Below, one piece after another: positions 17,558 to 26,871 of a stretch of DNA of 64,000 nt; position 1 is the stretch's first letter; the number at the start of each line of letters is the position of its first letter. The stretch lies in the NCBI RefSeq assembly GCF_039872745.1, contig NZ_JBDPZD010000003.1:186001-250000 (forward strand), in the 5' to 3' direction. The notes under the pieces are model-generated. The model made no database searches and was not told the origin of the DNA. It saw only the letters and a list, made by a program, of their open reading frames with translations. The DNA is from Pelomonas paludis (GTDB taxonomy: Bacteria; Pseudomonadota; Gammaproteobacteria; Burkholderiales; Burkholderiaceae_C). The position numbers were made by a program, and so were the translations under genes.

Positions 17558-17838
17558 GTTCAGTTAACTCCCGGTTGGATGGCTATCCGGCATATCTGCC
17601 GGTGCGGTGTGATAACTGATGCCTAATTAGCAATTTATGAGCCATACGGAGTCGCAGGCGCACCGACCCTTGTCAATCAACAGGTTGCGGGCAGTCGATG
17701 CCGGGGCCCGTCAGCTTCCCCAAGCCAGATGTAAACCAATTCGACACTTTGGCAGGGCGCGTTGCGCCCCGACCAACGCCAGCCCACGTGACGATGGCGG
17801 CGGCCTGAGAGCTCGGCCTGCGCGGGTATGGGCGCCGC
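17558..17838. other. Intergenic region upstream of PEP-CTERM gene
   Basis: 281 bases between the PEP-CTERM start and the end of sbp. The part nearest the PEP-CTERM start (17590-17660) is AT-richer than the surroundings and should hold its promoter. No convincing gene, repeat or hairpin was found. Confidence 0.4.
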
Positions 17839-18897
17839 TCAGCGCCCGATGCTGGTGCTGATCTGGTCGAAGACGCCGCCGTCGTCGAAGTGCGTCTTCT
17901 GCGCCTGGCGCCAGCCGCCGAACAGCTCGTCGATGGTGAAGAGCTTGACCGGCGCAAACTGCTTGGCATAGCGCGCCGCCACCTGCGCATCACGCGGGCG
18001 GAAGTAGTGCCGCGCCGCGATCTCCTGGCCGGCCGGGCTGTACAGGTACTGCAGATACGCCTGGGCCTGCGCGGTGCTGCCGTGCTTGGCGGCCACCTTG
18101 TCCACCACGGCCACCGGTGGCTCGGCCAGGATGGAGAGCTTGGGCGTGACGATGTCGAACTTGGTGGGCCCCAGCTCCTTGATGGCCAGCTGGGCCTCGT
18201 TCTCCCAGGCGATCAACACATCGCCAATGCCGCGTTCGACAAAGGTGGTGGTGGCGCCGCGCGCGCCCGAGTCCAGCACCTTGACGTTGGCATAGACCCG
18301 CTTCACAAAGGCCTTGGCCGACTCGGCATTGCCGCCCGGCTGCTTGAGCGCAAAGCCCCAGGCCGCCAGGTAATTCCAGCGCGCGCCGCCGCTGGTCTTG
18401 GGGTTGGGGGTGATGACGTCGATGCCGGTGCGCGCCAGGTCGGCCCAGTCGTCGATGTGCTTGGGGTTGCCCTTGCGCACGAGGAAGACGATGGTGGACG
18501 TGTAGGGGCTGGCGTTGTTGGGCAGGCGCTTTTGCCAGTCCGCCGCCAGCAAGCCCTTGTCGGCCAGCACGTCAATGTCATAGGCCAGGGCCAGCGTCAC
18601 CACATCGGCCTCCAACCCGTCGATCACTGCTCGCGCCTGTTTGCCCGACCCGCCGTGCGACTGGCGCACCGTGACGGGCGTCTTGGACTGGGCGATGAAG
18701 GCCTTGTTGAAGTCCTGGTACAGCTCACGCGTTGGGTCGTAGGAGACGTTGAGCAGCGCCTGGGCCGAGGCGGCACTCGGCAGGGCCAGTGCGGCCACTG
18801 CGGCGAATGTGGCGACGACCGTTGCCGCGAACCGGGTGATGCCTGCCAAGCGTTGTGAAGCGAGGGTGAGCTGCAGGGGACGGAGGGTGCGGGACAT
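17839..18897 (-). CDS. sbp: Periplasmic sulfate/thiosulfate-binding protein, copy 1
   Basis: 352 residues. A long hydrophobic leader ends ASA-QA. The mature part starts LLNVSYDPTRELYQDFN and contains QSHGGSGKQARAVIDGLEADVVTLAL, the anion-binding signature of the Sbp/CysP family, plus GARGATTTF. It feeds the CysTWA ABC transporter, whose genes lie about 9 kb away beside a second sbp. The two Sbp copies share the same motif order but differ through most loops, so they are older paralogues. Separation from cysTWA, together with cysB nearby, suggests an ancestral sulfur block later split by insertions. Confidence 0.93.
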   Translation of the reverse strand: MSRTLRPLQLTLASQRLAGITRFAATVVATFAAVAALALPSAASAQALLNVSYDPTRELYQDFNKAFIAQSKTPVTVRQSHGGSGKQARAVIDGLEADVVTLALAYDIDVLADKGLLAADWQKRLPNNASPYTSTIVFLVRKGNPKHIDDWADLARTGIDVITPNPKTSGGARWNYLAAWGFALKQPGGNAESAKAFVKRVYANVKVLDSGARGATTTFVERGIGDVLIAWENEAQLAIKELGPTKFDIVTPKLSILAEPPVAVVDKVAAKHGSTAQAQAYLQYLYSPAGQEIAARHYFRPRDAQVAARYAKQFAPVKLFTIDELFGGWRQAQKTHFDDGGVFDQISTSIGR

Positions 18898-19210
18898 GGC
18901 GGAATCTTTGATGCGTTGCCGATGTCTGCACTCTAGAAATTCGTCTCATGAGTGAGAACGAATGGAATCCGGCTTTGAAATGCGGGGACCGCATATGGCG
19001 CGGGCTGCGGCAGGCGCTTGGCGACCAACAGGCCTGATCAGTCAGAGAGTAGCTAGACCTCTCGGGATCAGATTCCGTGAGGATGGCGACTGTGGGTGAA
19101 TGCCCGGCGTCTGGAGCAGTTTTTCGGCCGGCAATTTCCGGCAGGACCCTTCTGAGCCGTTGCGATGGTCCGGAGCAGCCACATTGCCTCCAGCGAAGCG
19201 TGAAGCGCCA
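18898..19210. promoter_or_regulatory. sbp upstream region with an interrupted palindrome
   Basis: 313 bases between sbp and the downstream end of the AbiJ-like gene. At 18939-18963, ATTCG-TCTCA and TGAGA-A-CGAAT form 10-bp arms with one bulged base around TGAG, centred about 54 bases upstream of the sbp start. Position and symmetry fit a regulator site (CysB is a candidate), but CysB sites are poorly conserved, so the identity is open. Nothing else is recognisable in the rest. Confidence 0.35.
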
Positions 19211-20050
19211 CTAGGCGAGGTTCGCCTTCAGGTAGTTGACGAACGATGTACAGGAAAGCAGGAAGTACCTGGCATCGGACTGATCGATATTCGGCTCCTC
19301 AAGCATGGCATGCCGAATCCCGTCATCATCGTTCGTGTAACCGTACAGCTTGGAGAAGCCGTCTTTCAGCGCAGGATGAAGATGGCCCTTCTTCTCCAAG
19401 ACCTTCAGCGCTTCGCCTAGGGTGGCTTTGGGATTCTCGGAAACGATTCGAGCCATCGCCTCGACGGCGGAGATCGACTCCTTGATGGAGTTTCGGTAGT
19501 CGGGCTGCTTGCGATCGGCGAGCAAACCCAAAGCTCTTTCGAGGTGAGTGGCAACCGGCTTGAACCTCGTGTCGGTCAGTGCTTCGGCGAGCATTTGACT
19601 TTCTTGCGGATCAGTGATGTCTACAAGCGTTCCATCAATGAACTTGTAGCCAGCTAGCTCCCCCTCGAGCACCCGATTCAGAAAGTCGGCGAGACGAGGT
19701 TTCTCTTTGCTGTAGACACGTACCAAGAACTCGAGGAAGTCGTAGACCTCGTTCCACTTACAGCCAAAGTAGTACTTTCGGATCTCATCCAGGATGAGAC
19801 GACCGCGATTGGTGTAGCCATAACCAGGCCTCGAATCGACTGGCTGCTTGAAATATTGCGCCCAAAGCAGGCGGCTGAAGTTCTCAATCTCCCCGTGGCC
19901 ACCATGATGCCCGTAGAGGAATCCGTCGGTCGACCAGAACGCGAAGTCGAGCGCGTTCCAGAGCGCGTTGCGGAGTACGTCGTTCATCGAGCCAACTTGC
20001 GCCACTTCGGCGATTGGCTTGAGTCCTTTCCGCTGACTGAACGACTTCAT
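19211..20050 (-). CDS. AbiJ N-terminal-domain-4 / HEPN-like putative anti-phage protein
   Basis: 279 residues. The start FSQRKGLKPI, then DVLRNALWNALDFAFW, matches my memory of AbiJ-NTD4 proteins. The C-terminal part (YRNSIKESISAVEA, later LHPALKDGFSKLYGY, GIRHAMLEE, ending FVNYLKANL) is the all-helical HEPN-like domain often fused to it; GIRHA holds the likely RNase Arg-His pair. Abi systems stop phage growth by killing or arresting the host. G+C is visibly lower (about half in lines sampled) than in the neighbours, and the gene stands alone between sulfur genes, both signs of transfer. No antitoxin or partner gene accompanies it. Confidence 0.72.
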   Translation of the reverse strand: MKSFSQRKGLKPIAEVAQVGSMNDVLRNALWNALDFAFWSTDGFLYGHHGGHGEIENFSRLLWAQYFKQPVDSRPGYGYTNRGRLILDEIRKYYFGCKWNEVYDFLEFLVRVYSKEKPRLADFLNRVLEGELAGYKFIDGTLVDITDPQESQMLAEALTDTRFKPVATHLERALGLLADRKQPDYRNSIKESISAVEAMARIVSENPKATLGEALKVLEKKGHLHPALKDGFSKLYGYTNDDDGIRHAMLEEPNIDQSDARYFLLSCTSFVNYLKANLA

Positions 20051-20199
20051 GGTTCTGCGACGCCAAACTTGATTTCGGTGGACCGTGAATGATCACCATA
20101 TCACCGGGCGGCGTAACCAGCGCGGATGTCATCGCTGCAAGTTCCCCCTTTGATGCCGTAGCACCAAGGCCACGTACCCGCAGGCCGAAAGGTCGATCG

Positions 20200-21120
20200 T
20201 CAGCCAGCCACTCGCGCTGTCTCAACGGCTTGGCGAACCAGCGGTGGCGCAAAAGTCTGGATGAAGGCGTAGACATAGTCCCGCAAATAGGCGCTGCGGC
20301 GCACGGCGATGCGGGTCATGTTGTCGGCGAACAGGTGGCGGGCGTCGAGGGCTTGCAGGCCGCGGTCGCGCTCGGGGTCGAAGGCGATGGAGGCGACGAT
20401 GCCGACGCCGAGGCCCAGCTCCACATAGGTCTTGATCACGTCGGCGTCCATGGCCGAGAGGGCGATCTGGGGCTGCAGGCCGGCGGCGGCAAAGGCCTCG
20501 TCGATGTGGGAGCGGCCGGTGTAGCCGGGCTCGTAGGTGATGATGGGCTCGCGGGCCAGGGCTTCGAGCGTCAGCGGCTGCTCGGCCAGCGCGTGGCCCT
20601 TGGGCACGATGACCACGTGGGTCCAGCGGTAGCAGGGCAGGGCGATGAGGTCAGGGTACTGGGCCAGGGCCTCGGTGGCGATGCCGACGTCGGCCTCACC
20701 GCGCAGCAGCCACTGGGCGATCTGCTGCGGGGAGCCTTGGTGCAATTGCAGGCTCACGTCGGGGTGCTGGAGGCGAAAGTCGCGCACGGCCGGGGGCAGC
20801 GCGTAGCGGGCCTGGCTGTGGGTGGCGGCCACGCGCAGCAGGCCGCTGCCGGTGGTGGCGAAGTCGTCAGCGGCGTGCTTGAGGTTGTCGGCCTCCAGCA
20901 GCAGGCGCTCGATGATGGGCAGCACATGGGCGCCGGGCTCGGTCAGGCCGGTGAGGCGCTTGCCGGCACGCACGAAGAGGTCAATGCCCAGTTCCTCCTC
21001 CAACTCGCGGATCTGGCGGCTGACGCCGGGCTGCGAGGTGAAGAGCGCCTGGGCGACCTCAGTGAGGTTGAAGTTGCGGCGCTGGGCCTCGCGGACGGAG
21101 CGGAGTTGTTGGAAGTTCAT
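20200..21120 (-). CDS. cysB: CysB-family LysR regulator of sulfur assimilation
   Basis: 306 residues from ATG 21120 (MNFQQLRSVREA), preferred over an upstream ATG at 21144 because CysB proteins begin at this point. The HTH (NLTEVAQALFTSQPGVSRQIRELEEELG, split here in text) and the LFVRAGKRLTGLTEPG segment are typical of CysB/Cbl. The effector domain has the TGRSHID and DADVIKTYVELGLGVGI segments that line the sulfate/acetylserine pocket. It would activate cys and sbp genes under sulfur limitation, matching two sbp genes and cysTWA in this window. Cbl is an alternative name. Confidence 0.88.
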   Translation of the reverse strand: MNFQQLRSVREAQRRNFNLTEVAQALFTSQPGVSRQIRELEEELGIDLFVRAGKRLTGLTEPGAHVLPIIERLLLEADNLKHAADDFATTGSGLLRVAATHSQARYALPPAVRDFRLQHPDVSLQLHQGSPQQIAQWLLRGEADVGIATEALAQYPDLIALPCYRWTHVVIVPKGHALAEQPLTLEALAREPIITYEPGYTGRSHIDEAFAAAGLQPQIALSAMDADVIKTYVELGLGVGIVASIAFDPERDRGLQALDARHLFADNMTRIAVRRSAYLRDYVYAFIQTFAPPLVRQAVETARVAG

Positions 21121-21186
21121 GGGCGCCGGATTGTGGGCAGGCACCCTGGGCTTGTCGTCGATTCAATGGCGATATCGATATGCGCA

Positions 21187-21212
21187 ATTTGCGGGGTAGA
21201 CGCCCCGCAAAT
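21187..21212. repeat. Perfect 10-bp inverted repeat between hydrolase and cysB genes
   Basis: ATTTGCGGGG (21187-21196) and CCCCGCAAAT (21203-21212) with a six-base loop. On the minus strand it lies just after the hydrolase stop and before cysB, so it could act as a 3' hairpin for the hydrolase mRNA, but no U-run follows. It may instead be part of the cysB promoter control. Confidence 0.45.
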
Positions 21213-21221
21213 GCGTTGCAG

Positions 21222-21809
21222 TCAGTAGCCGAACGACCATTCCTGGAAGCTGGCGTTCTCATGCCGCTGCTCGGCCGCCGCCCGCGCGCGGTGCCACTCC
21301 ACCCAGCGCTGGGCCAGTGGGAAGGGGCCGAAGCCGGACTCGGCATTGATGTGCCCGACCTTGCCCAGGTTGCGGTGGTGCGCGCCCCAGCGCCGCGCCC
21401 AGCGCAGTGCGGTGGCGGGGTCCATCCAGGGGTCGTTGGTGCTGGCGATGAGCTGGGTGGTGATGGGCAGGCGGCCTTGCGGCAGCAGCTCGGCCAGGCC
21501 AAAGCGGTCGGGGTCAGCCGGGGCCACCAGCAGGGCTTGCTGGATGGTCTCGCCGCCGTGGTCTGCCAGATAGCGGGCCAGGGCCAGAGCGCCAAAGCTG
21601 TGGGCCACGGCCAGCCACGGGCCTTCGCCAGCGGACTGGACGGTGCTGTGGATGCGCTCGGCCCAGCGCGCCAGGTCGGGCTGGCTGAAGTCGCGCTGCA
21701 CCACGCGGCGGGCGTCGCGGTGCTGGCGCTGCAGCCAGCTTTGCCAGTGCGCGGGCCCACTGTCGTTGAGGCCCGGGATGATGAGCAAACGGGGCAGGTG
21801 GTAGGCCAT
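21222..21809 (-). CDS. RBBP9/YdeN-type alpha/beta serine hydrolase
   Basis: 195 residues. The start LIIPGLNDSGPAHWQSWL is diagnostic of the RBBP9/YdeN family; the nucleophile elbow is AHSFG, an Asp lies in STNDPWMD and the His in GKVGHIN, completing the triad. Substrate unknown. It sits between the Mop-like gene and cysB on the same strand with small gaps. Confidence 0.88.
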   Translation of the reverse strand: MAYHLPRLLIIPGLNDSGPAHWQSWLQRQHRDARRVVQRDFSQPDLARWAERIHSTVQSAGEGPWLAVAHSFGALALARYLADHGGETIQQALLVAPADPDRFGLAELLPQGRLPITTQLIASTNDPWMDPATALRWARRWGAHHRNLGKVGHINAESGFGPFPLAQRWVEWHRARAAAEQRHENASFQEWSFGY

Positions 21810-21829
21810 GCGCAGCTCCAGTCAGGCGC

Positions 21830-22048
21830 TCAGAGGGTGGCGATGGAGACTTCAGTCGATTTGACCAGAGCCACCACCTCGCGGCCAGGCGCCAGGGCCA
21901 GGTCCTTGACCGAGCGGGTCGTGATGACCGAGGTGATCAGCTGGCCCGAGGGCAGGCGAACATCGACCTCGGAGACGACCGGCCCCTCGATGACTTCGAC
22001 GACGGTGCCGCGGAATTGGTTGCGAACGTTGACGGCGGTGATGCTCAT
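21830..22048 (-). CDS. TOBE-domain molybdenum-pterin/molybdate-binding protein (Mop-like)
   Basis: 72 residues consisting of one TOBE/Mop domain: a start like SITAVNVRNQFRGTV and a later SVITTRSVKDLAL, with S/T-x-x-S/T and Lys residues used for oxyanion binding in Mop proteins. AAGGAG precedes ATG 22048. Mop proteins store or buffer molybdate; with sulfate uptake genes around it, it may help discriminate oxyanions (inference). Confidence 0.85.
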   Translation of the reverse strand: MSITAVNVRNQFRGTVVEVIEGPVVSEVDVRLPSGQLITSVITTRSVKDLALAPGREVVALVKSTEVSIATL

Positions 22049-22160
22049 GGGGGGCTCCTTCCAAAGGCTGTCCACGAGGGGACGATGGAGGGAGTGTGGG
22101 CGTCGTCGCCCCGCGCGCCAACGAAGGCTTTGGCAGATGCTTATGCGCTTGCCCAGGGGC

Positions 22161-23549
22161 TCAAAGGGCGAGCGCGCGGGCCAGTTGCTCGCGCTGCACG
22201 CGCTCGCGCAGCAGCAGCTGCTGGGCGCTGATCTCGGCGTCGAGCCGGGCGACTTCGAGCTGCAGCCAGTCGGCACGGCTGAGGGTGCCGGTCTCGTAGC
22301 GCAGCGCGGCCTGTCGGGCGGCTTGGGTGGCCTCGCGCAGCCGTGCCACGTTGGCGGCTTGCTGGTCGCGCAGGCGCTGGCCTTCGACGAGCAGGGCCTC
22401 GACCTCGACCACGCTGCGCGCCACGGTGTCGCGCAACTGCAGGGCCGCGAGTTCAAGCTCGGTGCGAGCGCTGTCGCGCTGGGCGTCGAGCCGCTGCCAA
22501 TCGATCAAGGGCACGACCAGGTTGCCGGCCAGCGAGACCAGGGGCTGGGACAGCCAGTCGCTGGCGCGGCTGCCATTGGTGCTGAGGTTGGCGCTGAAGG
22601 AGAGCTGCGGGTAGCGCTGGGCCTCGCTGACGCGCAGCCGGGCCAGGGCAGCGTCCACCAGGGCGCGGGCGCGTTGCAGGTCGGGGCGGCGGGCCAGTAC
22701 GTCGGCGGGTGCGGGCAGGGCCAGGCTGGGCGCGGGTTCAAGCAGCGCGGTGCTCGTGACCTCGGGGCCGGGCAGGGGCTCGTCAAGCAGCAGCGCGAGT
22801 TGCTGGCGTTGCAGGCGCGTGTCGGCGTCCAGGTCGGCGAGGCGGACCTCGGCCTGCTGCAGGCTGGCGGCGGCGCGGTCCACCTCGATGGGCAGTAGCT
22901 TGCCCTCCTGCACGCGCAGGCGCACGCGCTGCAGCACGTCCTGCGCCAGCTCGCGCTGCCGGGTGGCGAGCGGGCGCTGGGCGGCCAGGGCACGCAGCGT
23001 CCAGTAGCGCTCGGCCACTTGCTGGCGCAGCTGGGCGTGGGCGGCGCGCAGGTCGGCCTGTGCGGCCTCGGTCTGCGCGGCGGCGGCATTGCGGCCTTGG
23101 GCGAGGCGGTCCCACACGTCCCACTCCCAGCCCACGCCGACCGAGGCGCTGTAGCTGCGGCTCCAGCCTTGCTGGCTGGTCACGGGCACGCCGACGCCGC
23201 CGACATCGACCACGCGCGTGCTCGACTGCGGCTCGACGGGCCGCGATGCACTGTGGCTGAGCCCGGCTTGCGGGCTGAAGCGCAGGCCGGCCACGCGCTC
23301 CTGGGTCTGCGCCTGGCGCAGCCGCAGCGCGGCGGAGGCGAGGTCGCGGTTGGCGGCGTCAGCGCGGGCCAGCAGCGCGCGCAGCTCGGGGGTCTCCAGG
23401 GCATCGAGGGCGGCGGTTGAAGTGACGGGTGCTTGCTGCCAGGCGGCAGGCGCGGTGGGTGATGGGGGCGCTTGCAGCGGCGCTTGTGCGCAGGCTGCGA
23501 GCGCCAGCGATACGGCGAGGGCGATGAGGGTTCTTCTTGTCATGGTCAC
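22161..23549 (-). CDS. NodT/OprM-type outer membrane efflux lipoprotein
   Basis: 462 residues. The signal peptide ends in lipobox LAAC (Cys at about residue 20), so the protein is lipidated. Two repeated TolC-like halves follow (helical hairpins rich in LRQAQTQERVAG and LARALVDAALARLR patterns). Its ATG overlaps the stop of macB (ATGA, 23546-23549), so it is the third gene of a macA-macB-outer-membrane operon and should complete the tripartite pump. Confidence 0.92.
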   Translation of the reverse strand: MTMTRRTLIALAVSLALAACAQAPLQAPPSPTAPAAWQQAPVTSTAALDALETPELRALLARADAANRDLASAALRLRQAQTQERVAGLRFSPQAGLSHSASRPVEPQSSTRVVDVGGVGVPVTSQQGWSRSYSASVGVGWEWDVWDRLAQGRNAAAAQTEAAQADLRAAHAQLRQQVAERYWTLRALAAQRPLATRQRELAQDVLQRVRLRVQEGKLLPIEVDRAAASLQQAEVRLADLDADTRLQRQQLALLLDEPLPGPEVTSTALLEPAPSLALPAPADVLARRPDLQRARALVDAALARLRVSEAQRYPQLSFSANLSTNGSRASDWLSQPLVSLAGNLVVPLIDWQRLDAQRDSARTELELAALQLRDTVARSVVEVEALLVEGQRLRDQQAANVARLREATQAARQAALRYETGTLSRADWLQLEVARLDAEISAQQLLLRERVQREQLARALAL

Positions 23550-25561
23550 TCCCGGGCCAGCGCGTCAACGGGGCTCAGCGCGGCCGCACGGCGTGCGGGG
23601 ACGGTGCCGAACACCAGGCCAACGAGGCTGGACACTGCAAACGCGAGCGCCAGCGCGGCGCCGCTCACTTCGACGTGCAACTTGTCTTGGGCCGCATTGA
23701 GCGCCACCGCCCCGAGGCCGCTGAGCGCCACACCCACCAGGCCGCCCAGGCAGCACAGCAGCACGGCCTCGACGAGGAACTGCAGCCGCACATCGGCCTG
23801 CCGCGCGCCCACCGCCATGCGGATGCCGATCTCGCGGGTGCGTTCGCTGACCGAGACCAGCATGATGTTCATCACCCCCACGCCGCCGACCAGCAGCGAG
23901 ATGGCCCCCACGCCGGCAAAGAGCAGCGAGAGCGCGCCGGTGACCTGCTGGAAGCTCTGGAACTCCTCCTCGCCGCTCCAGGAGCCGAAGTCCTCGATGC
24001 CGTGCAGCGCCCGCAGGCGGTAGACGACCTGCTTGCGCACCTCGGCCGGCGGCAGGCTGAAGTCCATCAGCACGTTGAAGACATCGGCGTCGGGCCGCAG
24101 GTCGAGCTTCTTGCTGTAGGCCGTGTGCGGCATGAAGACCTGGCCCAGGCCGTTGCCGAACTGGACCATGCTGCCGGTGTCCTGGGCCACGAGGCCGATC
24201 ACGGTCACGGGCAGCGCCACGCCCACCGGGGGCGGTGGGCTGCCGGGGATCTGGGCAGCCGCTTGCTGCGGGTCGAGCCCGGGCGCGAGCAACACGGTGC
24301 GGCCCACGACCTTCTCGCCCTTCTTGAAGAGGTTGTCGCGGGCTTTCTCGTCGAGCACCACCACGTGGGCGGAGGTGGCGAAGTCGACCGGCGCAAAGGC
24401 CCGGCCCTCGACGACCTTGAGCTTGCGCATCTGCAGGCTGTGAGGCTCGGCGCCGAGCACGGCGACCATGCTGTCGCGGCCGGCGTGGCGGGCCGTCATC
24501 TGGGTCTCGCGCTCGGAGGTGACGGCGCGCACGCCGGGCAGGGCGCGCAGGGCCTCCAGCTCGGTGGGCCGGAAGGGCTGGGGCGGGACGCCCGGCGGCA
24601 GGTTGGGGTTGCCGCGCCAGAAGACGATGCGGCCCGACAGGAAGCCGCCGACGTCCTTTTCGATGCTGGAGCGCGCGGCGGTGGTGAGCGCCATGATGCT
24701 GACCACGGCGGCGATGCCGATGCTGATGCCGAGCATGGAGAGCGCCGTGCGCAGGCGGTTGCCCTTGAGGCTTTGCCAGGCAGACATCAAGGCCTCGCGC
24801 CACTGGGCGCGCTTGCGAGACCACCAGCCGCCCTGCCCACGCGGGGCGGACTCGTTGCTGGCGGCCTGGTGTGCGTCGGGCGTGCCGCCGTCGCGGACGA
24901 TGTGGCCATCACGCAGCTCGATCACGCGGCGCGCATGGGCGGCGACGTGGGCGTCGTGCGTGACGAGGATGATGGTGTGGCCAGCCGCGTTCAGCTCCTT
25001 GAGCAGGGCCAGCAGCTCCGCGCCAGAGGCCGAGTCGAGCGCGCCAGTGGGCTCGTCGGCCAGGATGATCTGGCCGCCGTTCATCAGCGCGCGGGCGATG
25101 GAGACGCGCTGCTGCTGGCCGCCCGAGAGCTCATTCGGCCGGTGGTGCATGCGCTCTTGCAGCCCGAGGCGCGTGAGCAGGCTTTCGGCGCGCTGCTGGC
25201 GCTCGGCGTCGGCCAGGCCGGCGTAGACCGAGGGCAGGGCGGCGTTGCCGCGCGCATCCAGGTGCGGCAGCAGGTGGTAGCGCTGGAAGATGAAGCCAAA
25301 GCGTTCGCGCCGCAGCTGGGCCAGCTCGTCGGGCCCAAAGGCGCTGACGTCCTGGCCGTCGATCAGGAACTGCCCGCTGCTCGGGTTGTCGAGGCAACCG
25401 AGCACGTTCATCAAGGTGCTCTTGCCCGAGCCCGACTGCCCCATGATGGCGACGAACTCGCCCGCCTCGATGGTGAGGCTGACCCCATCAAGCGCACGCA
25501 CCTCCTGGCCACCGAGCTGGTAGCGGCGTACCAGCTCGCGGACTTCGATGAGCGCAGGCAT
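23546..25561 (-). CDS. macB: MacB-type ABC exporter (ATPase-permease fusion)
   Basis: 671 residues. N-terminal ABC domain with Walker A GQSGSGKST, Q-loop FQRYHLL, signature LSGGQQQR and Walker B IILADEPTGALD; then one membrane segment at about 280, a large periplasmic domain (residues 300-545) and three C-terminal membrane segments (FtsX-like). This is the MacB fold, a mechanotransmission transporter exporting macrolides, toxins or lipopeptides to the outer membrane channel. Its start overlaps the macA stop by one base and its stop overlaps the NodT-type gene, so stoichiometric expression is likely. Confidence 0.94.
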   Translation of the reverse strand: MPALIEVRELVRRYQLGGQEVRALDGVSLTIEAGEFVAIMGQSGSGKSTLMNVLGCLDNPSSGQFLIDGQDVSAFGPDELAQLRRERFGFIFQRYHLLPHLDARGNAALPSVYAGLADAERQQRAESLLTRLGLQERMHHRPNELSGGQQQRVSIARALMNGGQIILADEPTGALDSASGAELLALLKELNAAGHTIILVTHDAHVAAHARRVIELRDGHIVRDGGTPDAHQAASNESAPRGQGGWWSRKRAQWREALMSAWQSLKGNRLRTALSMLGISIGIAAVVSIMALTTAARSSIEKDVGGFLSGRIVFWRGNPNLPPGVPPQPFRPTELEALRALPGVRAVTSERETQMTARHAGRDSMVAVLGAEPHSLQMRKLKVVEGRAFAPVDFATSAHVVVLDEKARDNLFKKGEKVVGRTVLLAPGLDPQQAAAQIPGSPPPPVGVALPVTVIGLVAQDTGSMVQFGNGLGQVFMPHTAYSKKLDLRPDADVFNVLMDFSLPPAEVRKQVVYRLRALHGIEDFGSWSGEEEFQSFQQVTGALSLLFAGVGAISLLVGGVGVMNIMLVSVSERTREIGIRMAVGARQADVRLQFLVEAVLLCCLGGLVGVALSGLGAVALNAAQDKLHVEVSGAALALAFAVSSLVGLVFGTVPARRAAALSPVDALARE

Positions 25562-26745
25562 TACTTGCTCGCTGCTGAGGCGGAAGACGCTGCAGCGGAG
25601 GCCGCATCGGCCGCTGACGGCGGCGCGAGCAGCACTTTCTCGCCGGCCTTCAGGCCATCGAGCACCTGCACGCGGGCGCCGTCTTGCAGGCCGGTCTTGA
25701 TCTGGCGGCGCTTCTGCTCGTTCTTGGCATCGAGCACGGTGATGTCAAAGCGGCCGTCCTCGCCACGCTCGCCCAGGGCCACCATCGGGATGGTGAGGGC
25801 CTTGCTGGCCTTGCCGGTCTCGATGCTGACTTGCACGGTCATGTCGGACAGCAGCTTGCGGGCCTTGTTGTCCACCTCGAAGAGCACGTTGTAGAAGACC
25901 GCGTTGCCGGCCCGCTCGGGCACGGGCTGGATGACGCGCACCTTGCCCTCGTAGCGCTGGGCCTCGCCTGACAGCGTGATGAAGCGGGCCACCTGGCCGA
26001 CCTGGATGGATGCGATGTCAGCCTCAGGGACGCGGGCGCGGACGGTGATCTCGTCCATATTGGCCAGGGTCACCATCACCGGCGTGATCTGCACGGCGAT
26101 CACGGTCTGGCCTTCCTGCACAGGCAGGTTGACGACGGTGCCGTCCATGGGCGCGGTGATGGAGGTGTAAGACAGGCGCAGCTTGCCCTTGGCCAGCTCG
26201 GCCTCCAGGCGCTGGGCGGTGGCGGCGGCACCGCGCAACTCGGCCTCCAGCTTGGCGACCTCGGCCTCGGCGCGCTCCAGGTCCACGCCGGTGGTGGCAT
26301 CGCCGGCCATCAGGCGGCGCTGGCGCGCGAGTTCCTTGCGCAACGTGGCGAGGTCCACATTGCGGCTGTCGATCAGGGCGCGCTGCTGGGCCAGCGTGGC
26401 CTCGGCCTGCGCCACGTCGCTACGGGCCAGCTCGGGGTCGAGGCTGACGAGCAGGTCGCCCTGCTTGACCTGCTGGCCCAGCTGGACATGGATCTTCTTG
26501 ACCTGGCCGCTGACCTGGGCGCCGACGTCCACTTTGAGGCGGGGCTGCAGCACGCCGGCGGCCTGGACGACCTGGGTGATGTCGGCCACCGTGGCCTCGC
26601 CGCTGGGTGGCGGTGGTGGCGGCGGTGGCGGGTTGAACTGGCGGTAGCCCGTCCAGCCCGCACCCGCGAGCGCGGCCACCAGGATCAGTTTGGCCCACCA
26701 GGGCTTGAGGGCGCGGCGCACCCGTTGCTTGGTCGTCGTTGTCAT
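25561..26745 (-). CDS. macA: MacA-type periplasmic adaptor (membrane fusion protein)
   Basis: 394 residues. One N-terminal membrane anchor (LILVAALAGAGWTGY) is followed directly by nine consecutive prolines, then a lipoyl half (VGAQVSGQVKKIHV), a coiled-coil hairpin (residues 110-200), the second lipoyl half (SYTSITAPMDGTVV) and beta-barrel domains. The C-terminus ends in an Ala/Ser-rich tail. It bridges MacB and the outer membrane channel encoded downstream. The polyproline run is unusual in position and predicts a ribosome stall requiring EF-P. Confidence 0.93.
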   Translation of the reverse strand: MTTTTKQRVRRALKPWWAKLILVAALAGAGWTGYRQFNPPPPPPPPPSGEATVADITQVVQAAGVLQPRLKVDVGAQVSGQVKKIHVQLGQQVKQGDLLVSLDPELARSDVAQAEATLAQQRALIDSRNVDLATLRKELARQRRLMAGDATTGVDLERAEAEVAKLEAELRGAAATAQRLEAELAKGKLRLSYTSITAPMDGTVVNLPVQEGQTVIAVQITPVMVTLANMDEITVRARVPEADIASIQVGQVARFITLSGEAQRYEGKVRVIQPVPERAGNAVFYNVLFEVDNKARKLLSDMTVQVSIETGKASKALTIPMVALGERGEDGRFDITVLDAKNEQKRRQIKTGLQDGARVQVLDGLKAGEKVLLAPPSAADAASAAASSASAASK

Positions 26746-26871
26746 GCGGCTTCCTGTGTTGCCCGGCAGTATGTCTGCCTGGGGCGGTGCACAGGAGCCT
26801 GGAGAGACAGGCGACCGATTGGCGGGGATGAAGCGGGCAGGGCGCCGATGAGCGGCGCGGCGGAGCGGTCA

